Of a stretch of 64,000 bases of DNA, positions 49,114-61,594 are shown in pieces (position 1 is the stretch's first letter; each line of letters starts with the position of its first letter). This stretch comes from Cinnamomum chago (taxonomy: Eukaryota > Streptophyta > Magnoliopsida > Laurales > Lauraceae), in NCBI GenBank assembly GCA_038049695.1, contig CP142452.1, positions 69,259,501-69,323,500 of the forward strand, given 5' to 3'. Under the pieces are notes generated by a model. That model did no database searches. It had not been told where the DNA came from and saw only the letters and a program-made list of their open reading frames with translations. Position numbers and translations under genes: made by a program.

Positions 49114-50484
49114 ATATGTGGTAAAGACAGCAGCAGCCAATGAGTGTGTTCTCATAATTACATTCAAGACATATGCTGAATGTTATGTAAGAAGAAAAGA
49201 AAGTGCAGCCATCAGCCATTTAGCCCACTAATGCACCACATGGACATGCAATCTCTCCTGATGGTGGCACACTCATGTAGCATATATCAGTGGCTACAAA
49301 TATATAAAACTCATGGCTTTCTATTTTCATATTAAAAAGCACCGCTCAGGATTTCCAGTATAGAGTAAGGCAGAGATCAGGAACTGTAAGGCAGAGATCA
49401 GGAACTGATAGGCAGAGATGTTTCTAAAAGTAAATAATAGAAGCTGTACATTACCTGATATACTACTTGAAGAATTCACTCATCTCACTATCTCATAGTA
49501 GCCTTCTGATGAAAACAAACAGTTAAATTGAAAAAGCTAAGCCAGTGAACATGCATAAAAAGAATCACTGGAAGGATATCAGTTCCATATGCTTACATCA
49601 TGGGATTTGACAAGTGATTGTATATGATCTACTTAGATCATCTTATCCTGATGCAAAAGAATAGAATAATGCTGAATCACATAGAGCATTTTTTTATTTT
49701 TTTTTACATGTCTCAAAACATGGATTTGCATTGAGAGCTTCTCCGTGGATCATAGAATGCGCCAGCAGACCTGTTCAAGTACTACAAATGGCGACTTATG
49801 GTAGAAGTTCTTAAAAATAATTAGAGCATTAAAAAAGATTATCCATATGAATTTCCTATCTAAGAAATTCCAAGTAGGCAGAGGCAGGACCAGGGCTGGG
49901 CACTGGGCTGGGAAAGGTGAATGGTTTCCCATCTAATCTGGTCCTTGCTCATGATACTACCCTAGATAAAGAACGAGGTGGGTTTCATTCCACCTACAAA
50001 TTCATGGTAGTTCCCAAATACGCCATCAATCAAACATCTGGCATACACAAAAGACAAAAACCCTGGTTTCTAATTTTAATCCTGCACAGGTTCAATAATC
50101 TATGGTTCCCCCAAAAAAAAACCCTATAATCTCCCTAGAAATGAAAGAGAAGGAGAAAACCTGAAACAAGTAAAGTAAAGTGAAGTAAAATAAAACTTCC
50201 ATTTCCATTGTGAAAAATGGATGAGAATAGTAGAAGCTGGAAATCTCTTTACCATAAGTGGAAACAAAAATAGAGGGATTCGAGAAAACACCAAACCTGA
50301 GGCGAGAGAGACGCTGTGATTTTAGCAGGGAGGCGCTGCAATGGGATGGAAGATGACCCTGCTGAGATTTTAGCAGGGAGGCGCTGCGATGGGATGGACA
50401 GGGTCGCGCGAGAGAGAGCTGATGATCGGAAGAGAGGGTTTAGCGAGAGAGACAGAGAGAGAGCTGCTGATCGGAAGAGAGGGT

Positions 50485-50596
<112 letters not shown>

Positions 50597-50785
50597 CAGC
50601 TTTCTTTAGACAAAGGGTCGCCTGATGGAGAGAGCGGGAGCGGGCGAATTTCATCTAGTATTCAGCGGGCTTTCATTTTCCTTTTGTTTCAGTCTTCAAA
50701 ATCATCCCAGCTGGATTCCAGGTCACCGTCCAGCTGGGATCGGTCTCCAAATCGGGCCAACAATTCGGTCCATATAGACTTATTG

Positions 50786-50794
50786 TTTGTTTTT
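50786..50794 (+). repeat. Target-site duplication, right (TTTGTTTTT)
   Basis: Identical to 30264-30272 and directly after the last TIR base (..GACTTATTG). Confidence 0.88.
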
Positions 50795-51160
50795 TAACCC
50801 ATAGATGCGGCAGAATGCAACCCGCACATGCAAGGTGACGGAACTCTTACATGTACATATGAGAAAATAACTACTCATATATACAAGGATGGCTGGAGAC
50901 GGAGACAGGGAGGGACAGGTTCGAAGCTTGAACCTCCCTATCTCCTTACCTTAATGGTAAGGAGCCATTCTTATGAATCAATTATAGTTGATACTATCCA
51001 TCCTCTTGTGAAAAACAAATAATGGGAGGTGAGAAGTAAATATCTATTTATCACCCAAATCATTAAATTCACAGCAGTGTTGTAGTTGGCTACTGTTGAT
51101 TGACTACATTTTGAACAAATGATCAATTTCCTTTACTTTTCTCATCTCCCTAGATCTAAA
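50795..51160. other. Host flank between the giant MULE and the copia element
   Basis: Non-coding. Its last 75 bp (from GTTGGCTACTGTTGATTG) match 21430 onward, and it ends with the CTAAA target site of the copia insertion. Confidence 0.6.
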
Positions 51161-51638
51161 TGTTATATCATTATTAACATGAACCCTAAGATCGTGAACA
51201 ACATGATAGTCACATGCAAGATTTAATCTTAAATAAGTTGAAGAGTACCTTCAGACATCCTGATACAGAGAGCTTTCCGATCCTGCTGTCTGGTGCTGTT
51301 GTTGAGATCCGTCGAAGAAGAGGCTGGGTGAATGGTTTCGGTTTCTCTCTCCTTGCCTATAAACCTTAATGTGTTGATTTTGTGTGTAGCCTTTGTGATG
51401 GACGAAAGGCTTTATTTATAGGTGGAGAGAGGACCAAATTTCCAATTAGGTTTACTTTAGATTTAATTTCAACCGTCCATCAAGGTAGAGAATATTAAGG
51501 AAACTATCTCATTAGGAAACCGTTTTGAGTAATTATAGCATATGTATCCTATGAAAACGGAATTCCTATTATGACCACACTTCTAGAAAGGAAAGGACTT
51601 GTGGTCCAAGTAATGGGCCTAAAAGTAATTTCCTTACA
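51161..51638 (-). repeat. Copia 3' LTR
   Basis: TG..CA ends; a TATAAATAAA promoter motif on the minus strand near 51410. On its inner side lies the purine tract TAAGTGGGAGAC (complement of 51639-51650), which primes plus-strand synthesis. Confidence 0.92.
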
Positions 51639-52029
51639 GTCTCCCACTTAGTCAATAGGAAGATCCATTAATGTTTTCATTTTTAGGAATCATAAGGCGC
51701 GCATTATATGCTAAACACTGCTTTAGTCGGTTAACATAAGTGTCTTGGCTAATTCGGTTGTTAATGAGAGTCATGGCTTGCACATATTATTTTGCAACAT
51801 GTTTACTTCCATGTACTACGTCATTTACAACCGTCATAACTAGACCATAAGATGAGATTTACATAATGGTCTCATAATGTCTTTGTTTAAAGACTGTTTC
51901 TGTTTATCATTTATCCAAACATAATTATGTACACAATGGAAAAAAATAGAAATAGTAGATGTAGAGTTGCATTAAGAGCTCAATAAATGTCAAATACAAG
52001 TACAGAAATATAATGGCAGAAAATGATAA

Positions 52030-55000
52030 TTAAAAACTATCTTGAAGACCCATGCTTTCAGTATGTCCCTGAAAGGTCTTTGGAGATAGTCCTTTCGTGA
52101 ATATGTCTGCGACAATGAAATCTGTACGTATAGACTCAATGACAAATTTCTGTAATCTAACATCTTGCTTTAGTGATAGATATTTAAGGTCCATGTGTTT
52201 GGATCCCTTAGATATCCTGTCATGCTTGGAGAAAAAGGTTACAGCGTCATTGTCACAGTAAATAGTTAATGGCTTAGAGATGAAACTCAAGGCTCCAAAC
52301 TGAGTGATAAAATTACACAACCATGTTCCTTGAATTGCAGCCTCATAACATGCCACATATTCAGCCATCATGGTGGATGTGTAAAGCAACTCGGATTTCT
52401 GGCTTTTCCATGATATTGCTCCTCCACATAAGAGATACACATAGCCAACAGTGCAAAGTCTGGTGTCAGGACATCCAGCAAAATCTGAATCCGAATAACC
52501 AGTCACCTGTAGGTGACTTGATTTTCTGTATGTGAGCATATAATTCCTTGTTCCCGTGAGGTATCTCAGTACTTTCTTTGCAGCTTTCCAATGAGCGATT
52601 CCTGGATTACTTTGAAATCTACCCAGCATGCCAACAACATGACTAATGTCAGGTCTTGTACAGACCTGTGCATACATCAAACTTCCTACAAGAGAAGCAT
52701 AAGGATATTTTTCCATTTCTTTACGTTCCAATTCGTTCTGTGGACACTGCGTAAGATCAAGCTTGTCTCCTTTATGCAGTGGAACAGGACTAGAGGAACA
52801 TGTCATCATGCCAAATCTCTCTAGAACTTTGTCAATATATGCTTGCTGAGACAATCCCAAAATACCAAGTGACCTGTCACGGAATATTTCTATTCCTATC
52901 ACATAGGAAGCCTCACCCATATCTTTCATTTCAAAGTTCTTAAAGAGATAATCCTTTGTTTCATATAACAAACCAAGGTCGCTACTAGCCAGTAATATGT
53001 CATCAACATACAGAACCAAAAATATGAACTTGCTCCCACTGATCTTGAGGTATATGCAAGGGTCAACTATGTTTTCTTTGAAATCGAAGGCAGTAATGAT
53101 TTCATGAAACTTTAGGTACCATTGCCTCGAAGCTTGTTTCAATCCATATATTGATTTCTTAAGTTTGCAAACCATGTCTTCCTGACCTTCAATTATGAAG
53201 CCTTCAGGGTGACGCATGTAGACTTCTTCTTCCAAGTCTCCATTAAGAAAGGCAGTTTTCACATCCATTTGATGTAACTCGAGGTCATAGTGAGCTACTA
53301 ATGCCATGATAATTCTAAGAGAATCCTTCCTGGACACAGGGGAAAAAGTCTCAGTATAATCAATGCATTCTTTCTGATTAAAACCTTTGGCAACAAGTCT
53401 GGCTTTATGTCGTTCAATATTGCCTTTGCAGTCACGTTTGGTCTTGAAGACCCATTTACAGCCAACTGGTTTGTGTCCTGGAGGCAATTGAACAACTTCC
53501 CATACTTGATTTTCATCCATAGATCTCAATTCGTCCTTCATGGCATCAATCCATTTACTAGAATTAACATCCTTAATGGCTTGTGAATAAGAAACCGGGT
53601 CTTTAATTGTCCCTTCTTCAGATTCTACTTGGTAAAGCATGTAATCATCGGAAATAGCTGATCTCTGTTGTCTTTGAGACCTTCTTAACGCTGGTTCCTC
53701 TGGTGCTTCATCCATATGTTCATTGGTGACAATCTCATTATGGAGTTGTTGATCATTTATTGGATTTTCCTCATTGTTAAATGGTTCAACAACGGGAGGA
53801 TTTCCAACATCTTTCGGAATATAGGGTAAAGGGATAGGTACCCTGATTTCCTGAATGATCACATCTTTATGTTTATTACTCCCACTGATTTCACCATTTT
53901 CAAAGAATCTAGCATTACCGGTTTCAACAATTCTCGTACTATGGTTGGGACAATAAAACCTAAATCCTTTGGACTTTTCTGGGTAACCTATAAAGTAACC
54001 ATTGATCGTTTTAAGGTCCAATTTCTTTTCATGTGGATTGTAGACTCTAGCCTCAGCTGGGCAACCCCAAATTTGGAGATGTCTTAAACTAGGTTTCCAT
54101 CCTTTCCACAGTTCAAAAGGTGTCTTTGGAACTGCCTTACTGAGAACCCTATTCAAGATATAAACAGCTGTGCGTAGAGCATCCATCCACAAGGATATAG
54201 GTAAGTTGGCATGACTCATCATGGATCTAACCATTTCCATGTATGTACGATTTCGCCTTTCAGCTACACCATTTTGCCATGGAGAACCAGGCGTTGTGTA
54301 TTGGGCAACAATTCCAAGTTTTTGGAGGAGTTTTGCAAAAGGTCCAGGATGCTGTCCTGTTTCATCATACCTACCATAGAACTCACCACCTCTATCTGAC
54401 CTTATGATTTTCACTTTTCTATCTAGTTACCTTTCGACTTCAGTAATGAATACTTGTACAACATCCACAGACTGAGATTCGTCATGCAACAAGTATAGGT
54501 AACAGTAACGTGAGTAATCATCAATAAAGGTAATGAAGTATTTTTCTCCCCCAAAGGTTGGAACATCAAAGGGTCCGCAAATGTCTGTATGAATTATTTC
54601 AAGAAGCCGAGTACTTCTTGTGACTCCTTTCTTTGTGTGTTTTGTTGTTTTGCCTTTAATACAATCCACACATACTGTAATATTAGTAAAATCTAGATCC
54701 GGAAGGACACCATCTTTTACTAATCGTTTGATTCTTTCACTGGATATGTGACCCAGTCTTTTATGCCACAAGAAATAAGAGTCGTTTTTAGACGACTTTC
54801 ATTTTGTTTCCTTAGAATGCAGGGTAAGATGAGTTTCAGTAAATGGGCTATTAAGATGTAACTTGTATAGCCCGTCAATCAATATTCCAGAACCAATGCG
54901 ACTAGAATTTTTAAATAAACTGAAATTACCATTTCCTACTTCAAACGAATAACCAACTTTATCACGTGCGCTTACAGAAACCAAATTACGAGAAATAGAC

Positions 55001-56080
55001 GGAACATAAAGAGTTTGACATAAATCTAACTGATAACCGCTATCTAAAACAAGACGAAAAGTGCCAATAGCTTCAATTGGAGCTTTGTCTTTGTTCCCCA
55101 TAAAAAGATAGTTCTCACTTGGGTTTATGGTTTGGATCGTAAGGAATCCCTGCATTGAATTGGAAACATGAACATTAGAACTAGTGTCAATCCACCAAGT
55201 ACCAGAAGAAACATAAGTAAGATTTGATTCGAAATAACTTACGAAACCCATAGGGTTACCTTTCTTTTCGAACCATTCTTTACGTTTAATGCAGTCTGCC
55301 TGAAAATGTCCAGGTTTCTTGCAAAATCTACATACGTCTTCCTTCTTTTTCTTCTTGGGGTTCTGACTAGCCTCATTAGGTCTGGGTGGTGCCCTTTTCT
55401 GGCCTGAATTATTCTTTTTCCCAGCTTTATGTCCAGCTCCTTGAACGAGATGAGCTACTTTAATACCTTGTTGATTCAGCCTGGCCTCCTCTTGAACCAG
55501 TTTGTAAGCCAATTCATTCACTGTCCACTTGTCCGTAATAGTGTTGTAGTGAATTTGGAAAGGCCTGTACTGAGGAGGTAAACTATTTAGGATAAATTGG
55601 ACGAGAAAAGCCTCATCCACTGATAATCCCAAATTCTTGAGTTTAGCAGCAAGGTTGGTCATCTCAATGACATGCTCATGCATTGAGCGAGTGCCATCAA
55701 ACTTCATGGTTGTAAGATCTGCCATTAGTTTCCCATCAAGGGATTTGTCTGCAGTCTTAAACCTATCTTCAATGGCCTTCATATAGTCTTTAGCATTCTC
55801 AGGTTTGGGAAGTGATGTTTTGATGTTGGTGGCAATAGTCATTCGCATAAACATGGTGCTTAGTCTGTCAGACCTCTCCCAAGCATTAAAGAGGGCCTTT
55901 TCCTCAGGGGTACTTTTTTCAGTGAGTGGAGCTGGCTTATCTTTAAGAAGAGCCATATCCAGTTCGAGTACCCCCAATGTGAACTCAACTTGCTCTTTCT
56001 ATTCTGAAAAGTTGGTTCCATTGAGCTTAGTGACAGAGGTAGCATGCGAATTCAGATTAGTGGGTGCAACAACTGTAATA
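52030..56080 (-). pseudogene. Copia gag-pol polyprotein with three premature stops
   Basis: A single minus-strand frame carries all domains: gag with CCHC knuckle (CRFCKKPGHFQADC); aspartic protease WWIDTSS; GAG-pre-integrase and zinc finger (WHKRLGHIS..CVDC); integrase core ([23 protein letters not shown]); reverse transcriptase with [18 protein letters not shown] and YVDD; RNase H with YSDSDFAG and CDND; stop at 52030-52032. The frame is cut by TAG (55999-56001, where a Trp is expected before KEQV), TGA (54799-54801) and TAA (54427-54429). The protease active site reads Asp-Thr-Ser rather than Asp-Ser/Thr-Gly, probably another lesion. The gag start codon upstream of 56040 is not clear. Copia lineage not assigned. 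Confidence 0.93.
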
Positions 56081-56824
56081 GAGAAACAACAATAAGGCTT
56101 CAATTTAAAAGAAGACAACACATGCATAAGGTATGAATATATACGACATAAAATTTAGGTGCTCCTGTGGGTAGTCACCATAATTTCCACACATTATACC
56201 ATCTAAGGTCGTCATATTCAAGGTGGTGCTAATGAGTGATGTTACTCTTAATTATGAACAAACACTCCTTAATTATTGTTCAAACGTATGAATGTAATCC
56301 ACCTGTGGGCGACTAAATGTTTCATGCGCTTGAACAATATGTAATGTAAACATCATGATGGTACTATTAGGGCAAAAAATCAGTGTTTAATTGTTAGGGT
56401 CATTGTGGTGAGACCTAACCATAAGCATACAACTATGGTGATCAAAATTAGCTTAATATGAACATAAACATTATATGTTATATGTATTCATGATCGATCA
56501 TTCGATATATGAAAAGTACTGATAAAGAGGCCGAGCCCCGGAGGGCTGTCCGACGTTGGTGTTTTTTTTTCTCAACTTACGCAGGAGTTTTATGCATCAC
56601 AATAATAATAATAATAATAAATCAAAACTTTAAATAAATCACGATCAAACAGTCGTGGTCAAATTGAAATTGCGGAATAACATAAATCTAAACCATTCAT
56701 GCAGGCTATAATAATTGGATCGATAAATTGTTGCAGAATAGAGTCATAAACGGATCTATATTTGCCGATTATGGCGATGCAAAAGTTACCCTAATTAATG
56801 GACGATCATGTGTTCTAAAACCAT

Positions 56825-56836
56825 GCTCTGATACCA
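56825..56836 (-). other. Copia primer-binding site
   Basis: The minus strand reads TGGTATCAGAGC, complementary to the 3' end of initiator tRNA-Met, two bases from the 5' LTR. Confidence 0.92.
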
Positions 56837-56838
56837 CA

Positions 56839-57318
56839 TGTTATATCATTATTAACATGAACCTTAAGATCGTGAATAACATGATAGTCACATGCAAGAT
56901 TTAATCTTAAATAAGTTGAAGAGTACCTCCAGACATCCTGATGCAGAGAGCTTTCCGATCCTACTCTCTGGCGCTGTTGTTGAGATCCGTCGAAGAAGAG
57001 GCTGGGTGAATGGTTTCGGTTTCTCTCTCCTTGCCTATAAACCCTAATGTGTTGATTTTGTGTGTAGCCTTTGTGATGGACGAAAGGCTTTATTTATAGG
57101 TGGAGAGAGAGGACCAAAATTCCAATTAGGTTTATTTTAGATTTAATCTCAACCGTCCATCAAGGTAGAGAATATTAAGGAAACTATCTCATTAGGAAAC
57201 CGTTTTGAGTAATTATAGCATATGTATCCTATGAAAACGGAATTCCTATTATGACCACACTTCTAGAAAGGAAAGGACTTGTGGTCCAAGTAATGGGCCT
57301 AAAAGTAATTTCCTTACA
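56839..57318 (-). repeat. Copia 5' LTR
   Basis: Near-identical partner of 51161-51638. It lies next to the PBS, which fixes the element's orientation as minus. Confidence 0.92.
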
Positions 57319-58040
57319 CTAAAGAGAGGGAGTCTCCCTTATTTAATGGTTGTCCCACTACAATTGAGTTTTTGAGCTGTATTTAGATAGAAATTGAAGT
57401 TGAGCATTTAGATAAAAAAAATTACAGGATGCTTAGACCGGAAAACCCGCTTGGATTTTCAAAAGTCTTGCCTCCGTCTGGTCAAGTCAACGTCTCATTA
57501 TATCTAGTTGGAAGATTTTCACATTGCACTCTTGCACTACTCATGCATGCCTCCATTCAAGGCACATGTGAAGAAGAAAAATTGTCCCTATATGGTGCAC
57601 ATTTTTCTACATAGAAGGAGAAAGCACTACGCATGCCTCCATTCAAGGCACATGTGAAGGAGAAAATTTTACTCATGTAATTAGTCTTTTATTGCAATAG
57701 GCACTTTACATTATATATAGTCTTTTTGTAATGATAGGAACATGTGACTGAGAGGAAATTGTCCTTATATGGTGCCACATTTTTCTACCTAGAAAAGAAA
57801 ATGAGTGATCCCCATTGATAAAGGTGTCTTCCTTGTAATCTTTGACTGTGACCACCAGAAGATTCCCATTCACAAGTCACCACAGCAATAGGAATAGCTG
57901 GAAGAGTCCCTGTCCCTTCCTTCCTTCATCAATGAATTGAATGTCGACATTGAGTATTACAAATATGAGAGTTGTGGTATTCGAGATGGACCATTGCATT
58001 CATTTGTTGTGCTGTGCTACATCCGATATATATAACAACA
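57319..58040. other. Upstream region of the receptor kinase
   Basis: It starts with the copia TSD and the right half of the repeat shared with 21.5 kb. A duplicated block (CATGCCTCCATTCAAGGCACATGTGAAG) occurs at about 57543 and 57634. TATA-like sequence occurs near 57713 (TTATATATAG). No other gene is seen. Confidence 0.5.
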
Positions 58041-60240
58041 ATGGAGATGCTTCCACCCAGGAGTGATAAGAGTGTGATAGTGTTTTGGTCTTTGCTCATC
58101 CTTACCTCCATCAACCTTATATGCTTTGCACAATCACAGACCCCCTTAGCTAATGAGACGGATAAACTAGCTCTACTCGCCTTCAAGGATCATATATCAG
58201 TCGATCCTAATGGAGTCTTGAGCTCTTGGAACGATTCACTCCATTTCTGCATGTGGTACGGTGTCACTTGTGACAAACGACATTCTCATCGCGTCACAGC
58301 CTTGGACTTCGTAAACCAGAGCTTGGTGGGCTACCTCTCCCCCCACATTAGAAACCTCACTTTTCTCAAGGTCATCGACCTCTCAAGCAATAGCTTCCAA
58401 GGCCAAATTCCTCAAGAAGTAGGCCGTCTATCCAGGCTTCGCATTCTTGCTCTCGACTCCAACAATTTCAACGGGGAGATTCCCAAAAATCTTACCCACT
58501 GTTTGAAACTCGGAGCCATAGACTTCTATGGAAATATGCTTGTTGGGAAAATTCCACTGGACATTGGCTCTCTGCCAAATCTTTATTTTCTGCGTCTTCA
58601 GAGGAACATGCTCATGGGCCACATCCCTTCATCTCTCGGAAACCTTTCATCGCTGTTTTATCTTCATCTAGATGATAATAGTTTGGACGGAAGCATTCCC
58701 CGAGAACTAAGCCAACTGGTGAACCTACAGTCTCTTGAAATGGGTATAAACAAACTTTATGGTAACATCCCTTTCTCTCTTTATAATCTCTCGCTCATTC
58801 AGTTCCTTGAAGTTGGAGCAAACCGTCTACAAGGGAGCCTCCCAGCTGAGCTGGGCCTACTTCTTCCAAATCTTGAAGGGCTTTATATGGGACAGAATAG
58901 ATTCACAGGACCCATTCCAGTTTCATTAGGCAATGCTTCAAGGCTAACCATTCTTGACTTCGGTGACAACAGCTTTAGTGGGTATGTGCCAATGAATCTG
59001 GGAGGGCTAAAGGGCCTTGAGCGGCTTAGCGTTGAGATTAACCAACTTGTCAGTGAGAATGATGAGGAATTCACTTTCATCACTTCTTTAATCAATTGTA
59101 GTGATTTGCAAATATTAGCTGCAGACCTAAACTTGTTCAGGGGTACACTGCCCGTCTCAATAGCTAATCTCTCTACCAAGCTGACAGGGTTGTATTTAGG
59201 CGGAAATCAGTTTTTTGGAGCCATCCCAACAGGAATTGAGAATCTCACCAATTTGAGGTCTCTGAGCTTGGAGCTTAACCTTTTCACTGGTAGTATTCCC
59301 AACCACCTTATGAAGCTTAGAAGGTTGCAAGCTCTTTCCCTAGATGAAAACAAACTTTCAGGGCAAATCCCAATTTCCCTTGGAAATCTCACTCAGCTAT
59401 ACTACTTAGATTTAAGCACAAATGATCTACATGGAAGCATTCCTTCGAATCTTGGATATTGTCGACAGCTACAATACTCTTATCTCAATGACAATAACTT
59501 AAATGGGACAATACCTGAACATATTCTAAATATCCCCATCCTATTAGAGCTCGACATGGGCATGAATAGTTTGAGTGGCTCCTTACCATTGGATTTCGGC
59601 AAATCAAACAATCTTATCGCATTGAACATTTCTAACAATAGGCTGTCGGGTGAGCTTCCTAGCACTCTGGGCACTTGTGATAAATTGGAGGTCCTCTACG
59701 TGCAAGGAAACTTGTTTCATGGAAGCATTCCTCCTTCTTTGAGTGCTTTAGTAGCTCTACAGGTGCTTGATCTCTCACATAATAATTTAACTGGGAGTAT
59801 TCCAAGAGATCTAGCGAAGCTTTCTTATATGCAATATCTAAATTTGTCTCTCAATAATTTGGAGGGTGAAGTGCCGGAAAATGGAGTGTTTCGAAATACA
59901 TCTGCAGTGTCAATTCGTGGAAATAACAAGATTTGTGGTGGAATCCCCGAATTACAATTACCCAAATGCCCCAAACAGGATCTCAAGAAGCAAGAGAGGC
60001 CACATTCTCATAGAAAGATAATTTTAGTTGTTGTTGCGGTGGTTCTCTTTTTATTCCTTTCGTTATTATGTTTCTTTGTTACTCGGTCAAAAAAGCTAAG
60101 AGGGAAAATTTCTTTTAAATCTTTCAAGAAAGATAGTTTCTTAAAGGTAACTTATGGAGAGCTTTTAAGAGCCACCGATGGGTTCTCGTCGGCCAACTTG
60201 ATTGGTGTGGGAAGCTATAGTTCTGTATACAAGGGAGTCT
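58041..60240 (+). pseudogene. LRR receptor-like kinase (subfamily XII type), cut by a retrotransposon
   Basis: The chosen ATG (ACAATGGAG, 58041) puts a hydrophobic signal peptide (VIVFWSLLILTS) near the N-terminus; an in-frame ATG at 57972 is less likely. An LRR N-cap follows (ALLAFKDHIS..SSWN..C.WYGVTC), then about 20 or more leucine-rich repeats of the LxxLxLSxNxLxGxIP type. After these come a TM segment (ILVVVAVVLFLFLSLLCFFV), a basic juxtamembrane stretch, TYGELLRATDGFS, and the start of the kinase P-loop (IGVGSYSSVYKG). The sequence resembles subfamily XII immune-type receptors (EFR, Xa21, FLS2 relatives). Retrotransposon DNA begins at 60241, so the catalytic Lys and the rest of the kinase are missing. 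The frame reads 10 more codons, partly in LTR sequence. The ectodomain is intact, so a truncated membrane protein is possible. The rest of the kinase may lie right of the window. Confidence 0.9.
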
Positions 60241-61594
60241 TGGTCTATCCTAGAATAGGATTGCAATTATAAATTTATTCTCCGCTACTACCTCTGCTTG
60301 CAAAAGCAGAGACGTTAACCGAGTATCGTATCCACTGGGACAAAAAGGCTAAGTTGGGTTGTTTCCTAAATTCCTAAACTAATTCTATTGGAAAATAAAG
60401 TTCTGAATATTAAACTAATCCTATTAGAGAACGAAGTAATGGGTTGATTGGTTGTATTTCCTAAATTAACAAATTAAAAGATAGGGTTTGATTCAATCAG
60501 AGAAAAGATCTAAGGGCACGAATCCACTCTAACCTCGCACAATGGCAAGTATAGGCCTCGGGTTTTACTGTCAACGCTACAGAGACTCGTCTTGGTTACA
60601 AACCTTCAGAGTCAATAAATAAAGGATGTGGATGTAAATCAGGGCATAACCTATCTCTATGGCATAGATTATCCTAAATCTAACAATCACATTCATTCAA
60701 GCATCATTATATGACTTAGTACTCAAATCTACAAGATTAAAATACCAAAGAAAGAAATATTGCATTCATAAAATCCATTCAATGGCTTAGCATCCTGTCA
60801 TATAATCAAAAGCGTTTAAAATAAACCCTAAACCTATACATCACCATAAACAAAAGGTTAGGGCTTCATCGCAACCCAAAGATGAGGAATTAGTTACGCA
60901 TGGAAGATGATTGGCAAGGAATCTCTGATGAAATCGCCATGGCTACGCTCCCAAAAGCTCCAAAACCTTCTTCAGACCTTCACCCCAGATGTGAATCTCC
61001 CCAAAAACGAGTTTGGGCTCTTATTTATAAGTTTTGGGGTGAAAAAAGTCTTCAATTCGTGTAGGAGTCGGATTCCCGTCGGGTCCGGGCCCACTGGTCA
61101 TCACAGCGAACTTCGCGAGGTCGTATCTCCCTCGATATAGCTCCGATTTATACAATCTTGGACTCCACGGATATCTACTCGAAAAGACCTTTCCAACGGT
61201 ACATAGATTTCACGAATCCAACACTCGAGTTGAAAGTTATGACCATTTCAAGTTGCTGCCTCTGAAAATTCCGATAATACTAGTGTAATTAGAAGACCTT
61301 CCATGTTGGCATGCTATGGGATGAGTGGGACCCTATGTTGGATGTCCAAGGCATGTTTGGACTCTTGCTTTGCTTCCTTATTTGAGTCTCTTCCCATATT
61401 TGGCGGCTTTCTTACTTGCAACTCCTTCTTTATCATGCTTTGTGAGATTTCTTCCATTTTAGCTTTGAATTTCTCTCCTTGCCTTTGTAATACCTACAAA
61501 CAATAAAAAAAAAAATTAAGTTAATTAATCTCTATCGACGGTATAACCAAGTCCTCATTAAGGGGCCTAAAATGCATCTTTTAGGCTCTCATCA
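60241..61594 (-). repeat. Athila-like 3' LTR
   Basis: On the minus strand it begins TGATGAGAGCCTAAAAG just after the purine tract and ends GGATAGACCA at the kinase junction, about 1,354 bp. A TATAAATA promoter motif lies on the minus strand near 61021-61030, in the expected U3 position. Ends are inferred from TG/CA and the junction, without a second LTR. Confidence 0.7.

Larger units (their letters stand above)
51161..57318 (-). mobile_element. Ty1/copia LTR retrotransposon, full length, minus strand
   Basis: LTRs at 51161-51638 (478 bp) and 56839-57318 (480 bp) both start TGTTATATCATTATTAACAT and end CCTTACA. Direct flanks CTAAA at 51156-51160 and 57319-57323 are the 5-bp TSD. The minus-strand order is 5' LTR, PBS, gag-protease-integrase-RT-RNase H, purine tract, 3' LTR. 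By eye the LTRs differ by about 11 substitutions and one 2-bp indel (about 2.3%), so insertion is fairly young. The uninterrupted paralogous site is at about 21.5 kb. Confidence 0.95.
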
